From assembly GCA_002391105.1 (NCBI GenBank), contig DGRT01000078.1:1-20413 (forward strand): a stretch of DNA of 20,413 nucleotides, written 5' to 3'. Positions 1 through 8,093 of the stretch are shown in pieces (the first letter of the stretch is position 1; each line of letters begins with the position of its first letter). The DNA comes from Lachnospiraceae bacterium UBA4381 (GTDB taxonomy: Bacteria > Bacillota > Clostridia > Lachnospirales > Lachnospiraceae). The notes below the pieces were generated by a model. That model did no database searches. It worked only from the letters and a program-made list of their open reading frames with translations, and was not told where the DNA came from. The position numbers and the translations under genes were made by a program.

Positions 1-534
1 CAGCCGGGACAGTTCGGTCAGCCACGACCTAGTCAGTTCGGACAGCCGGGTATGATGGGAAATGGAATAACTGCATTTCTCAATAAGCTCAAGGCAGAAC
101 CTATCAGATGGACGGAGGTATCAGGAATAGTATTCATATTCCTTTCAGCTATAATTCCGTTATGGATCACTGCGGAGGTTCTAGGATATAAGGAGTCCTT
201 TGGACTTTTTGGAAGTGGCGGGATCTGGCCTCTGATTGGATTTTTGTTTATAGTTCTTTCGGTGGCTCAGGCACTTATACATCTGGATTTGATTCCACAG
301 ATTTCACCAATCGTTAATATGTATAAGTCATTACCATTTTCGCAGTTCTATTATCCCGGATTTGTATGTCTTATGTGGCTTTTATATATGATATTCTCAG
401 TAGGAAATATGAGCCACAGTGCATATGGTGGAGTATATTACGGATTTTCATTCTGGCTCTGCATGCTTGGAGCAATACTTCTCCTTCTGGTTCCGGTAAT
501 GAAGCTTATCAAAAAAGAAAACTACTATGCTTAA
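1..534 (+). CDS. Multi-spanning membrane protein, 5' end outside the window
   Basis: The reading frame is open from base 1, so the gene begins upstream; the ATG at 52 is only an internal methionine. The visible 177 residues begin with a Gln/Gly/Pro-rich stretch with repeated GQFGQP-like units, then an amphipathic stretch, then four hydrophobic segments (roughly residues 43-63, 73-98, 117-135 and 141-167), ending in a short basic tail (KLIKKENYYA). This resembles clostridial proteins with a zinc ribbon and a Gln/Pro/Gly-rich linker before a membrane domain, but the zinc ribbon would lie outside the window and is not seen. No catalytic motif is visible and the function is unknown. A terminator follows 23 bases after the stop, so the transcription unit ends here. 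The frame is certain; any family assignment is a guess. Confidence 0.8.
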   Translation, partial: QPGQFGQPRPSQFGQPGMMGNGITAFLNKLKAEPIRWTEVSGIVFIFLSAIIPLWITAEVLGYKESFGLFGSGGIWPLIGFLFIVLSVAQALIHLDLIPQISPIVNMYKSLPFSQFYYPGFVCLMWLLYMIFSVGNMSHSAYGGVYYGFSFWLCMLGAILLLLVPVMKLIKKENYYA

Positions 535-557
535 TAACTGTTAATATGATACAATGG

Positions 558-588
558 TCTCCGGTATGTCTTCATGCCGGAGATTTTT
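558..588 (+). terminator. Rho-independent terminator
   Basis: An 11-bp stem (558-568 with 573-583, one G-T wobble) closes a TCTT loop and is followed directly by five T residues. It separates the membrane protein gene from mnmE. Confidence 0.9.
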
Positions 589-649
589 CTTCTGTAATTT
601 ATCGTTCAAGGGAATATGGATACTTCTAAAATATAGTAAGAGGAAAATA

Positions 650-2215
650 ATGTCAGCATCATATATAGAACAAAATGATACAATATGTGCCGTAGCTACG
701 GGCATGGGCAGATCAGCCATCGCGATACTGAGGGTTAGCGGACCCGATGCAATAAGTATTGTTGATGGTATCTTTGCAGGCAGGAAAAAAGTTGCTGACA
801 TGGAAACCTTTACGGCTGCATATGGCAGAATTGTTGATGAATCTGAAAAAATAATTGATGAAGCTATAGTCCTCGTGATGAAGGGACCGCATACATATAC
901 CACAGAGGATACAGTAGAGATAGATCTTCATGGTGGACCACTGGTGGTAAGAAGTGTATTAGAGCTGCTTATCAGAAAGGGCGCCCGTATGGCGGAGCCG
1001 GGCGAATTTACCAAGAAAGCATTTCTTGGCGGACGTATAGATATGACTGAGGCAGAGGCTGTGATGGATGTTATAGATTCTCTCAGCAGAAGTGCGCTTG
1101 GTGCATCTATGAAACAGCTCAGAGGAGAACTCAGGGATAAGATAGTAGAGCTGCGGGAGAAGCTTCTGTATGAAACAGCATTTATAGAGTCGGCACTTGA
1201 TGATCCGGAGAATTACAGTCTGGATGGCTACGCGGAAAGACTAACAGAAACACTTGATTATATTAGTGGGGAGATAGACAACCTGCTTAAAACTGCAGAT
1301 GAAGGAAGGCTTATCAGAGAAGGAATCCGGACAGTTATAGTAGGAAGACCTAATGTGGGTAAGTCCTCCATGCTGAACCGGCTGCTTGGAGAAGAGCGAG
1401 CCATAGTTACAGATATAGCCGGAACCACACGGGATACACTTGAGGAAATGGTGGATATTGGCGGTATCACTCTTCGACTTATTGATACCGCAGGAATAAG
1501 AGATACTGACGATACTGTGGAAAGGATCGGCGTGGACAGAGCCAGAGAGGCTTTAAATGATGCTGAGCTTGTCATGTTTCTTGTGGATGCCACGAATGGT
1601 ATTGATGAGGAGGATATGGAGCTGGCAAGGCAACTGGGTGGAAAGAGAGTGCTTCTTCTGGTAAATAAAATAGACAGCATAGTAAAAATGGATGCGTCAG
1701 ATGGTAAGACTGTGGCTGATAAGGCGTCTATTCATCCTGCGGCGGATGGAACATGCAGTCAGAATATGATGGATAATGCGGAAGACCGGACTGATATAAA
1801 AGAACCGGGAAAATATAGTAATAATGATGACCTGGTTCATATCGACAGATTGGCTGAATTAAAAAAGATTCTGGAACAGGAAGAGACAGATGGCCTGAGG
1901 ACGCTTTATACATCTGCAAAAACCGGACAGGGTATAGAGGAACTGTGCAATATAATAAAAGAAATGTTTTTTGATAACAGCCTTGGAAATGAGGAAGACG
2001 GAATCATCATAACTCACACCAGACATAAGGAGGCTCTTATCGAAACGAGAAACAGTCTGGGCAGAGTTCGTGAAAGTATAGAGGCCGGAGTTGGTGAGGA
2101 TTTCTATACCATAGATCTGATGGCAGCCTATGAAACTCTGGGAAGAATCATAGGGGAAACGCTGGAGGACGATCTGGCAGATAAGATATTCAGTGAGTTC
2201 TGCATGGGTAAGTAA
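650..2215 (+). CDS. mnmE: tRNA modification GTPase MnmE (TrmE)
   Basis: MnmE is a dimeric GTPase that, with MnmG, installs 5-carboxymethylaminomethyl or aminomethyl groups on wobble uridine 34 of tRNAs reading split codon boxes. The start at 650 is chosen because AGAGGA lies just upstream and the protein then opens in the family manner (MSASYIEQNDTICAVAT); an in-frame start at 554 lies in the preceding terminator. Residues 1-120 form the folate-binding domain. The G domain shows G1 GRPNVGKS (232-239), G2 TTRD (259-262), G3 DTAG (279-282), G4 NKID (339-342) and G5 SAK (422-424). The C-terminus ends in CMGK, a variant of the canonical CIGK with the conserved cysteine kept (Cys518). At 521 residues it exceeds the usual 450-460. 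The excess is a hydrophilic insertion at about 345-405 between G4 and G5. mnmG follows after 69 bases. Confidence 0.97.
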   Translation: MSASYIEQNDTICAVATGMGRSAIAILRVSGPDAISIVDGIFAGRKKVADMETFTAAYGRIVDESEKIIDEAIVLVMKGPHTYTTEDTVEIDLHGGPLVVRSVLELLIRKGARMAEPGEFTKKAFLGGRIDMTEAEAVMDVIDSLSRSALGASMKQLRGELRDKIVELREKLLYETAFIESALDDPENYSLDGYAERLTETLDYISGEIDNLLKTADEGRLIREGIRTVIVGRPNVGKSSMLNRLLGEERAIVTDIAGTTRDTLEEMVDIGGITLRLIDTAGIRDTDDTVERIGVDRAREALNDAELVMFLVDATNGIDEEDMELARQLGGKRVLLLVNKIDSIVKMDASDGKTVADKASIHPAADGTCSQNMMDNAEDRTDIKEPGKYSNNDDLVHIDRLAELKKILEQEETDGLRTLYTSAKTGQGIEELCNIIKEMFFDNSLGNEEDGIIITHTRHKEALIETRNSLGRVRESIEAGVGEDFYTIDLMAAYETLGRIIGETLEDDLADKIFSEFCMGK

Positions 2216-2284
2216 TTAGCTTCCGGAAGAGGATGCCGTATCATAAGTTTATAGCATATATTTTAAGATTAGCAGGAATGTAAA

Positions 2285-4330
2285 ATGAATGTAGAAGAAT
2301 CATATGACATAGTAGTAGTCGGAGCCGGTCATGCGGGATGTGAAGCAGGACTTGCGGCGGCAAGACTGGGTTTTGAAACCATAGTATTTACAGTAAGCAT
2401 GGACAGCGTGGCATTAATGCCATGTAATCCGAATATAGGAGGAAGCTCCAAAGGTCATCTGGTGCGCGAGATCGATGCACTGGGCGGAGAGATGGGGAAG
2501 AATATCGACAAGACCTATATTCAGTCCAAGATGCTAAATGTATCAAAAGGCCCTGCTGTTCACAGTCTGAGAGCACAGGCAGATAAGGTGGAATATACTA
2601 AACAGATGAGGCTTACACTTCAGAAGCAGGAGCATCTTACACTTAGGCAGGCGGAGGTTGCGGAGCTTATAGTAGAACCAGTAACCGGTATTAATACGCC
2701 GGTCACAGACGGCAGTATTGAAAAATCCGGCAGCGCATCCCCGGACAGCGGTATAGCAGAAGGCGAACTCCCCAATACCGGAAGCTACAAAGTAACAGGT
2801 GTGAGAACATTTTCCGGTGCTATATATCATGCAAAGGCAGTCATACTTTGCACCGGTGTATATCTTAAGGCTATGTGCATCTATGGAGATACCATAACCT
2901 ATACCGGTCCAAATGGACTTATGGCAGCAAACCATCTTTCGGATTCTATGGAAGAAGCGGGGATAGCACTTAGGAGATTCAAGACAGGAACTCCGCCAAG
3001 ACTGGACGGAACTACTGTTGATTACTCGAAGATGAGTGAGCAGAAGGGTGACGAGCGTATCCAGCCATTTTCCTTTACCAATACGGAAAAGGATATAGCC
3101 AGAGATCAGATATCTTGCTGGCTTACATATACAAATGAAGATACGCATGAGCTTATAAAGGAAAATATAGACAGATCCCCGCTTTTCTCAGGGGTAATCA
3201 AGGGAACCGGTCCGAGGTACTGTCCTTCCATAGAGGACAAGGTAATGAAGTTTCCGGATAAGGATCGTCATCAGCTTTTTGTAGAGCCTGAGGGTGAGTT
3301 TACCACAGAGATGTATCTGGATGGACTTTCCTCTTCCATGCCTGAAGATGTGCAGTACAGGGTGGTTCATTCTATAAAAGGACTGGAAAATGCAAAAATC
3401 GTGAGACCTGCCTATGCAATAGAGTATGACTGCATATCAGCTACCTGCCTCAAGCCTTCGCTGGAATTCAAGACGGTAGATGGACTTTTTTCTGCCGGAC
3501 AGATAAATGGAAGTAGCGGTTATGAGGAAGCAGGTGCCCAGGGGCTTATGGCAGGAATAAATGCAGCCAGACTTCTTCAGGGAAAAGAACCTGTAGTCTT
3601 AAAAAGATCAGACGGTTATATAGGCGTACTTATAGATGATCTCGTAACCAAGGAAACCAAAGAGCCTTACCGCATGATGACCAGCCGGGCGGAGTACAGA
3701 CTTCTTCTGAGACAGGATAATGCAGATATGCGACTTACAGAGATAGGACATGAGATAGGACTTATCGATGAAGAAAGATTTCTTAGATGTGAACAGAAGA
3801 GAGATATTATAAATAGTGAGATAGAGAGACTGAAGGGCGTGATGATAGGTGCGTCAAAGAACAATCAGGAATTTCTGATGGCGCATAACAGTTCTGAGAT
3901 ACATACCGCGGTTTCTGTAGCGGATCTTATCAGAAGACCGGAGCTTGGTTATGATGAGGTGGCACCGCTTGACACGGGCAGACCTGATATTGCAGAAATG
4001 CTGAGAGAGGCTTATTATAATACGTGTGACGGAGAGCACGAGGATACAGATACTATAGAGTACAGAAGACAGGAAATAGTCGAGCAGATTAACATTTCTC
4101 TCAAATATGAGGGATACATCGACAGACAGAAACGTCAGATAGATCACGTATATAAGATGGAAATGAAAAAAATTCCTGAAGATATTGACTACAGCCAGGT
4201 TAAGAATCTAAGAATCGAAGCCAGACAGAAGCTTGAGAAGGTAAGACCGGTTTCTATTGGACAGGCCTCCAGAATATCGGGAGTATCACCTTCGGATATT
4301 AATATGCTTATTCTGTATTTAAAATACTGA
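2285..4330 (+). CDS. mnmG: tRNA uridine-34 carboxymethylaminomethyl-modifying FAD enzyme MnmG (GidA)
   Basis: MnmG is the FAD-dependent partner of MnmE in wobble-uridine modification. The N-terminal dinucleotide-binding motif GAGHAGCEA is at residues 13-21, followed by the family signature MPCNPNIGGSSKGHLVREID (45-64). Other MnmG hallmarks are RRFKTGTPPRLDG, GTGPRYCPSIEDK with its conserved cysteine, GLFSAGQINGSSGYEEAGAQ, MTSRAEYRLLLRQDNAD and the C-terminal GVSPSDINMLILYL. The start at 2285 has an AGGA box nine bases upstream. The protein has 681 residues against about 620-630 for the family. Much of the surplus is a Ser/Gly/Pro-rich insertion at about residues 131-168, just before a VTGV strand of the FAD domain. 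It lies 69 bases after mnmE on the same strand with no terminator between, so the two are probably co-transcribed. Confidence 0.97.
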   Translation: MNVEESYDIVVVGAGHAGCEAGLAAARLGFETIVFTVSMDSVALMPCNPNIGGSSKGHLVREIDALGGEMGKNIDKTYIQSKMLNVSKGPAVHSLRAQADKVEYTKQMRLTLQKQEHLTLRQAEVAELIVEPVTGINTPVTDGSIEKSGSASPDSGIAEGELPNTGSYKVTGVRTFSGAIYHAKAVILCTGVYLKAMCIYGDTITYTGPNGLMAANHLSDSMEEAGIALRRFKTGTPPRLDGTTVDYSKMSEQKGDERIQPFSFTNTEKDIARDQISCWLTYTNEDTHELIKENIDRSPLFSGVIKGTGPRYCPSIEDKVMKFPDKDRHQLFVEPEGEFTTEMYLDGLSSSMPEDVQYRVVHSIKGLENAKIVRPAYAIEYDCISATCLKPSLEFKTVDGLFSAGQINGSSGYEEAGAQGLMAGINAARLLQGKEPVVLKRSDGYIGVLIDDLVTKETKEPYRMMTSRAEYRLLLRQDNADMRLTEIGHEIGLIDEERFLRCEQKRDIINSEIERLKGVMIGASKNNQEFLMAHNSSEIHTAVSVADLIRRPELGYDEVAPLDTGRPDIAEMLREAYYNTCDGEHEDTDTIEYRRQEIVEQINISLKYEGYIDRQKRQIDHVYKMEMKKIPEDIDYSQVKNLRIEARQKLEKVRPVSIGQASRISGVSPSDINMLILYLKY

Positions 4331-4392
4331 TATTCAGGATACGAAATAATAATTAAGAAACCAGATGGAACAACTGGCAGCAGGGAATGGTT

Positions 4393-5460
4393 ATGGACTA
4401 CATAGTTTTCGATCTTGAATGGAATCAGAGTCCTATAGGACAGGCGGGAGAGCATCCCAGGATGCCATTTGAGATTATAGAGATAGGAGCGGTGAAGCTG
4501 AATGATAAGTATGAGATTATTGACGAATTCAGACGTCTCATCCGCCCAAAGCTCTATACAAGATTTCACAAATACATAAAAGAGATACTGAGCTATACCG
4601 AAAAGGATCTGAAGGAAAATGGTGTGGATTTCAAGACTGCCTGCAGTGAGTTTCTGCAGTGGTGCAGGGAAGGAAATGAGCAGTATGATTTTTGCACCTG
4701 GGGCTGTTCGGATCTGAGTTATCTGCAGAATAACATGGATTTTTACCGTATGGAGAAGCTCTCATTTCCGCTCAAATTCTATGATATACAGCAGATTTAT
4801 GCTGAGAAATACTCCAAGGATGGAAGCATCTGTAAGCTGGAAAAGGCCATCGAAAGGCTGAAGATAGAAAGAGACCGTCCGTTTCATGCGGCGGTAAATG
4901 ATGCATATTATACGGCAAGGGTGATGAAGGAGGCAAAGCTTGGAAAGATAGATGACAAGTACACATTTGATCTATATAGACATCCCAGAAAGCATGAGGA
5001 GGCTATAGTTGCATTTCACAACGGAATCATAGACCAGATATCTGAGGAATATCCTTCCAGAGTTGAAGCCATGTCAGATATGGATATAAATACAGTGGTA
5101 TGCCCAAGATGCGGACGAAGGACTACCAGAAGGGTAAAGTGGTTCCAGCTTCCGAGCGGGACAGAGCTTTCAGTAGGAAAATGCTTCCTTCACGGAAATA
5201 TCATGGCTACTATAAAGCTGAAGCCGGCATCTGACAGTACGGATGCTGTATTTGCGGTAAAGAAAGTCATGCCTATCTCCAAAACAAAGTTCAGGGAGAT
5301 AAAAAATAAGAAGGCAAACTATGATGAGAAGAAGCGTGAACGTGAAAAACGCTATCGTGAGAATCTTACCGCACGTGAAAATGTGGTGGCAACAACGGAC
5401 AGGCTTCGTAAGAATCAGACCAAGAGGAAGGATGCTTCCGGTGGGACGAAGGAAGGCTGA
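4393..5460 (+). CDS. DEDDh-type 3'-5' exonuclease with C-terminal Cys/His motif and basic tail
   Basis: An RNase T/DNA polymerase III epsilon-type exonuclease fold occupies about residues 1-180. Exo I is FDLEWNQ with Asp7 and Glu9, an Exo II-like segment is CTWGCSDLSYL, and Exo III is FHAAVNDAYYTARV with catalytic His164 and Asp169. The relatives I recognise are the KapD-like or sporulation-inhibitor-type exonucleases, which hydrolyse single-stranded nucleic acid from the 3' end. After it comes CPRCGRR (cysteines 237 and 240) and later KCFLHGN, suggesting a small zinc ribbon, then a Lys/Arg-rich tail from about 290 that may bind nucleic acid. The start at 4393 gives AGGGA a six-base spacing; the ATG at 4387 touches that box. 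It sits 62 bases after mnmG and is likely in the same transcript. The substrate is unknown. Confidence 0.85.
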   Translation: MDYIVFDLEWNQSPIGQAGEHPRMPFEIIEIGAVKLNDKYEIIDEFRRLIRPKLYTRFHKYIKEILSYTEKDLKENGVDFKTACSEFLQWCREGNEQYDFCTWGCSDLSYLQNNMDFYRMEKLSFPLKFYDIQQIYAEKYSKDGSICKLEKAIERLKIERDRPFHAAVNDAYYTARVMKEAKLGKIDDKYTFDLYRHPRKHEEAIVAFHNGIIDQISEEYPSRVEAMSDMDINTVVCPRCGRRTTRRVKWFQLPSGTELSVGKCFLHGNIMATIKLKPASDSTDAVFAVKKVMPISKTKFREIKNKKANYDEKKREREKRYRENLTARENVVATTDRLRKNQTKRKDASGGTKEG

Positions 5461-5500
5461 CGTGTCGGTTGCCACAAACTATGCTATCGGGCAAGGGTTT

Positions 5501-5526
5501 GATATAGGCTTTCTAAAAGCTATATC
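5501..5526. other. Inverted repeat between convergent genes
   Basis: A hairpin of about 11 bp with one bulged G (arms GATATAG and CTATATC plus an inner CTTT/AAAG) lies between the convergent stops of the exonuclease and rsmG. It could serve as a weak bidirectional terminator, but no convincing T-tract follows on either strand. Confidence 0.35.
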
Positions 5527-5531
5527 AACAG

Positions 5532-6239
5532 TTATAGCGGTTCTTTTCTGGCAGTTCCCGGTTTTCTGGGATATGCCTTTGGAGTAGGCTTAACCTTTCT
5601 GATTATAACAAAACGGCGGTTTATGTCGGAGTCGGCAAGAGTAAAGCTTATAGTTTCCTCCAGTTTACCGCCCAGCCGTGTGATGGCGTTTTCAGAAAGA
5701 CGCAGTTCCTCGTCAATATTATCTGATTTGTATGAGATAAAGACACCGCCAACCTTTACATATGGAAGACAGTACTCGGCAAGGATTCTAAGATCCGCTA
5801 CTGCTCTGGATACAGCTATATCAAAATGGTCGCGAAGCTTTGGGCTGCGGCCGCCTTCTTCGGCGCGTGCGTGAATGGTTTCTACATTCTTTAGAGAAAG
5901 AGCGGCTATGACCTCGTCCAGAAATCTGATTCGCTTATTCAGTGAGTCCAGCATGGTAAGTCTGATATCAGGACGGGCTATCTTAATAGGAAGTGACGGA
6001 AATCCGGCACCAGTACCAACATCTATCATGGTTGATTCCGGATTGATGTAATTTGTTGTTAATATTGATAGGCTGTCGGCATAGTGCTTAAGCTGGAATT
6101 CTTCCGGTTCGGTTATAGCAGTAAGATTCATGACCTTGTTTTTCTCTATAACCATGTTCATGTAGGTATCAAGCTGGCTAAGCTGATTATCGTTCAGATC
6201 AATATTCATTTTATTGCAATAGTATGATATATCTTTCAT
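5532..6239 (-). CDS. rsmG: 16S rRNA (guanine-527-N7)-methyltransferase RsmG (GidB)
   Basis: RsmG methylates N7 of G527 in 16S rRNA using S-adenosylmethionine. The family pattern is clear: an N-terminal helical segment with KNKVMNLTAITEPEEF and KHYADSL, then the SAM-binding motif MIDVGTGAGFPSLPIKIARP, LTMLDSLNKRIRFLDEV, the EEGGRSPKLRDHFDIAVSRAVA region, and GGVFISYKSDN. The start at 6239 is preferred because GAAGGA lies six bases upstream; an ATG 27 bases further out (6266) has no ribosome binding site. This gives 235 residues, normal for the family. It faces the mnmE-mnmG-exonuclease run, with 71 bases between the stops, whereas in many Firmicutes rsmG follows mnmG on the same strand. Expression must come from the divergent region at 6240-6519. 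Confidence 0.96.
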   Translation of the reverse strand: MKDISYYCNKMNIDLNDNQLSQLDTYMNMVIEKNKVMNLTAITEPEEFQLKHYADSLSILTTNYINPESTMIDVGTGAGFPSLPIKIARPDIRLTMLDSLNKRIRFLDEVIAALSLKNVETIHARAEEGGRSPKLRDHFDIAVSRAVADLRILAEYCLPYVKVGGVFISYKSDNIDEELRLSENAITRLGGKLEETISFTLADSDINRRFVIIRKVKPTPKAYPRKPGTARKEPL

Positions 6240-6367
6240 TTTATATCCTTCGTAATTAATTGCCATTATAGTTTTATAGGCAGAGTAAAAAATCCTTACA
6301 GTTCTGAGGGAAGAAAACTGATACGACTTTTTTGTTTTGTTTCGCTGGTTTATATATTCATTATGCC

Positions 6368-6396
6368 ATGATAAACGACAAAATAATCAAAATCAA
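6368..6396 (-). promoter_or_regulatory. Candidate promoter for rsmG
   Basis: On the minus strand TTGATT (6396-6391) and TATCAT (6373-6368) are separated by 17 bases. This would leave a leader of about 120 bases before the rsmG start. A TATAAT close to the gene (near 6265-6275) lacks a good -35 box. Confidence 0.35.
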
Positions 6397-6417
6397 GATT
6401 CTTTATTTTAAAAGTGT

Positions 6418-6445
6418 TTGAACTTATTAGAAATTGTGTTATCAT
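6418..6445 (+). promoter_or_regulatory. Candidate promoter for the LCP gene
   Basis: TTGAAC (6418-6423) and TATCAT (6440-6445) are spaced by 16 bases, in the 280-base divergent region between rsmG and the LCP gene. The predicted start of transcription falls at about 6452, inside a 10-bp palindrome. Confidence 0.5.
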
Positions 6446-6448
6446 AGT

Positions 6449-6494
6449 TAGACGTCTAAAGTGCAACTAAGGTGCAATCAGAAGCAAATTGCAC
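6449..6494 (+). promoter_or_regulatory. Palindrome and hairpin at the start of the LCP transcript (operator/leader candidate)
   Basis: The perfect palindrome TAGACGTCTA (6449-6458) covers the predicted transcription start. A short way downstream GTGCAAT (6472-6478) and ATTGCAC (6488-6494) form a 7-bp stem with a 9-base loop, and GTGCAA also occurs once before it (6461-6466). The region ends about 25 bases before the start codon. A regulator-binding role is inferred only. Confidence 0.35.
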
Positions 6495-6519
6495 GTGTGA
6501 GAGTAGGAGGGGAATCTTA

Positions 6520-8037
6520 ATGAAGACGATGAAGATTATAGGTTATATTCTGGCCGGAGTGCAGCTCTTTGCTTCTATTGCTGCAATCTATCTTGCCATG
6601 TCAACCAAGCTTGTTCCAACCAAGTTCGGAGTGTTAGGAACCATAGCACTGCTGCTTGTATTTGGTGTAGTTGTTCTTTTGGCAAGGATGAGGAAGAAGG
6701 GTGCTCGTATAGCTGCAATTATTATAGCTCTCTTTATGATAGTTGTACTTCTTATCGGATGTTACTTCGTATCAGTGGCGAATAAAGCCATGGATGATGT
6801 TACCGGTGTAACGGTAGAGGTGGATGAAGTAAATGTTTATGTGGCCAAGGATGATGTCATCAGTTCTATCAACGAAGCAGTGGCAAATGCTTATGTATTC
6901 GGAACTGTAACAACAGATGATACAACACATATTAGTGAGACTATAGATAAGATAAACAGTGATCTTGGTACTACGATCACTACAAAAGAGTACGATACTA
7001 TTTTTGATCTTATTGCTGATTTTGAAGCAGGAAATATTCAGTCTATTATTTCAAGCTCAGGTACTATTCTGGTTCTTGATTCTACAGAAGACTATCTGGA
7101 TTACTCTGCAAAGCTCAAAAAGATTATGGAAACAACCTACAAGGAAGAACTTGCAGCAGAGGAAGAGAAGGAAGTCGATCTGGATCATTTCTGTGTTTAT
7201 TTCAGTGGAATAGATACATTTGGTTCTGTTACAGTAAGAAGTAGAAGTGATGTAAATATTATCGGAGTAGTCAACAACAAGACTAAGACAGTTCTGCTTC
7301 TTTCAACACCTAGAGATTATTATGTTCCGCTTTCTATAAATGGAAAGAAGGATAAGCTTACTCATACAGGTATCTATGGTATTGACTGTTCAACCAAGAC
7401 TCTTGAAGACTTCTATGATACAGATATAAGCTACTATGTAAGGGTTAACTTCTCCGGTTTCCAGAGCATTATAGATAAGCTGGGCGGTATCGATGTTGAC
7501 TCTGAATATGCATTTACTTCAGAAACTCAGGAAGGTACTTATTCATATGTTCAGGGAATGAATCACCTGAATGGAGAAGAGGCGCTTGGTTTTGCAAGAG
7601 CTAGATATGCATTTACAGATGGAGACAGACAGCGTGGACGTAATCAGATGCTGGTTATCAAGGCAACCATAGAGAAGCTTGAGTCTTCTGAAATGCTTAA
7701 GAACTACGGTGCTATCATGGATGATATGGATGGTTCCTTCCAGACAGATATGAAGAAGGAAGATATCGGTTATCTGGTTCAGAGTACTCTGTCAGGTGGA
7801 AACTGGAAGGTTCTTACCTGCAGTGTAAGTGGTAGTGATTCAACTCAGGTATGCTTCTCACTTGGTCAGTCAGCATACGTCATGGAACCATATACAAATG
7901 ATGTAACATATGCTACAAATCTTATCGATAAGGTTCTGAATGGTGATGAGGTAACACAGGACGAGATCAATCAATATCTTGAGACAAGAACATTAGATGA
8001 AACCTCAGGTACAGATACGGGTTCTGATCCTGAGTAG
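6520..8037 (+). CDS. LytR-CpsA-Psr (LCP) family cell-wall glycopolymer transferase
   Basis: LCP proteins attach undecaprenyl-linked glycopolymers (teichoic acids, capsule) to peptidoglycan on the outer face of the membrane. The start at 6520 follows a strong AGGAGGGG box; the in-frame ATG at 6472 lies in the leader hairpin. The 505-residue protein has three hydrophobic N-terminal segments (about 5-28, 34-54 and 62-85), then an extracellular accessory region to about 230. The LCP domain (about 240-400) shows TVLLLSTPRDYYV with the conserved Arg-Asp, the VNFSGFQSIIDKLGGIDVD core, the LNGEEALGFARARY helix and DGDRQRGRNQM with phosphate-contacting arginines. The tail is Thr/Asp/Glu-rich. The nucleotidyltransferase gene follows 56 bases later with no terminator. 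The glycopolymer is not known. Confidence 0.93.
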   Translation: MKTMKIIGYILAGVQLFASIAAIYLAMSTKLVPTKFGVLGTIALLLVFGVVVLLARMRKKGARIAAIIIALFMIVVLLIGCYFVSVANKAMDDVTGVTVEVDEVNVYVAKDDVISSINEAVANAYVFGTVTTDDTTHISETIDKINSDLGTTITTKEYDTIFDLIADFEAGNIQSIISSSGTILVLDSTEDYLDYSAKLKKIMETTYKEELAAEEEKEVDLDHFCVYFSGIDTFGSVTVRSRSDVNIIGVVNNKTKTVLLLSTPRDYYVPLSINGKKDKLTHTGIYGIDCSTKTLEDFYDTDISYYVRVNFSGFQSIIDKLGGIDVDSEYAFTSETQEGTYSYVQGMNHLNGEEALGFARARYAFTDGDRQRGRNQMLVIKATIEKLESSEMLKNYGAIMDDMDGSFQTDMKKEDIGYLVQSTLSGGNWKVLTCSVSGSDSTQVCFSLGQSAYVMEPYTNDVTYATNLIDKVLNGDEVTQDEINQYLETRTLDETSGTDTGSDPE

Positions 8038-8093
8038 TTACAGATAATTTAAAGAGGGAAAAAGTATTTATTAATTAGGAAAGGAATAAAGAT

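Noticed and set aside
554..649. N-terminal extension of MnmE
   Set aside because: The in-frame codons pass through the terminator hairpin at 558-588, and the family start is at 650 with its own ribosome binding site.
2543..3148. 201-residue reading frame antisense to mnmG
   Set aside because: Cysteine-rich, low-plausibility composition, no ribosome binding site, and wholly inside a clear mnmG.
5321..5587. Small reading frame bridging the exonuclease and rsmG ends
   Set aside because: It overlaps both real genes in another frame and has no supporting start signal or protein character.
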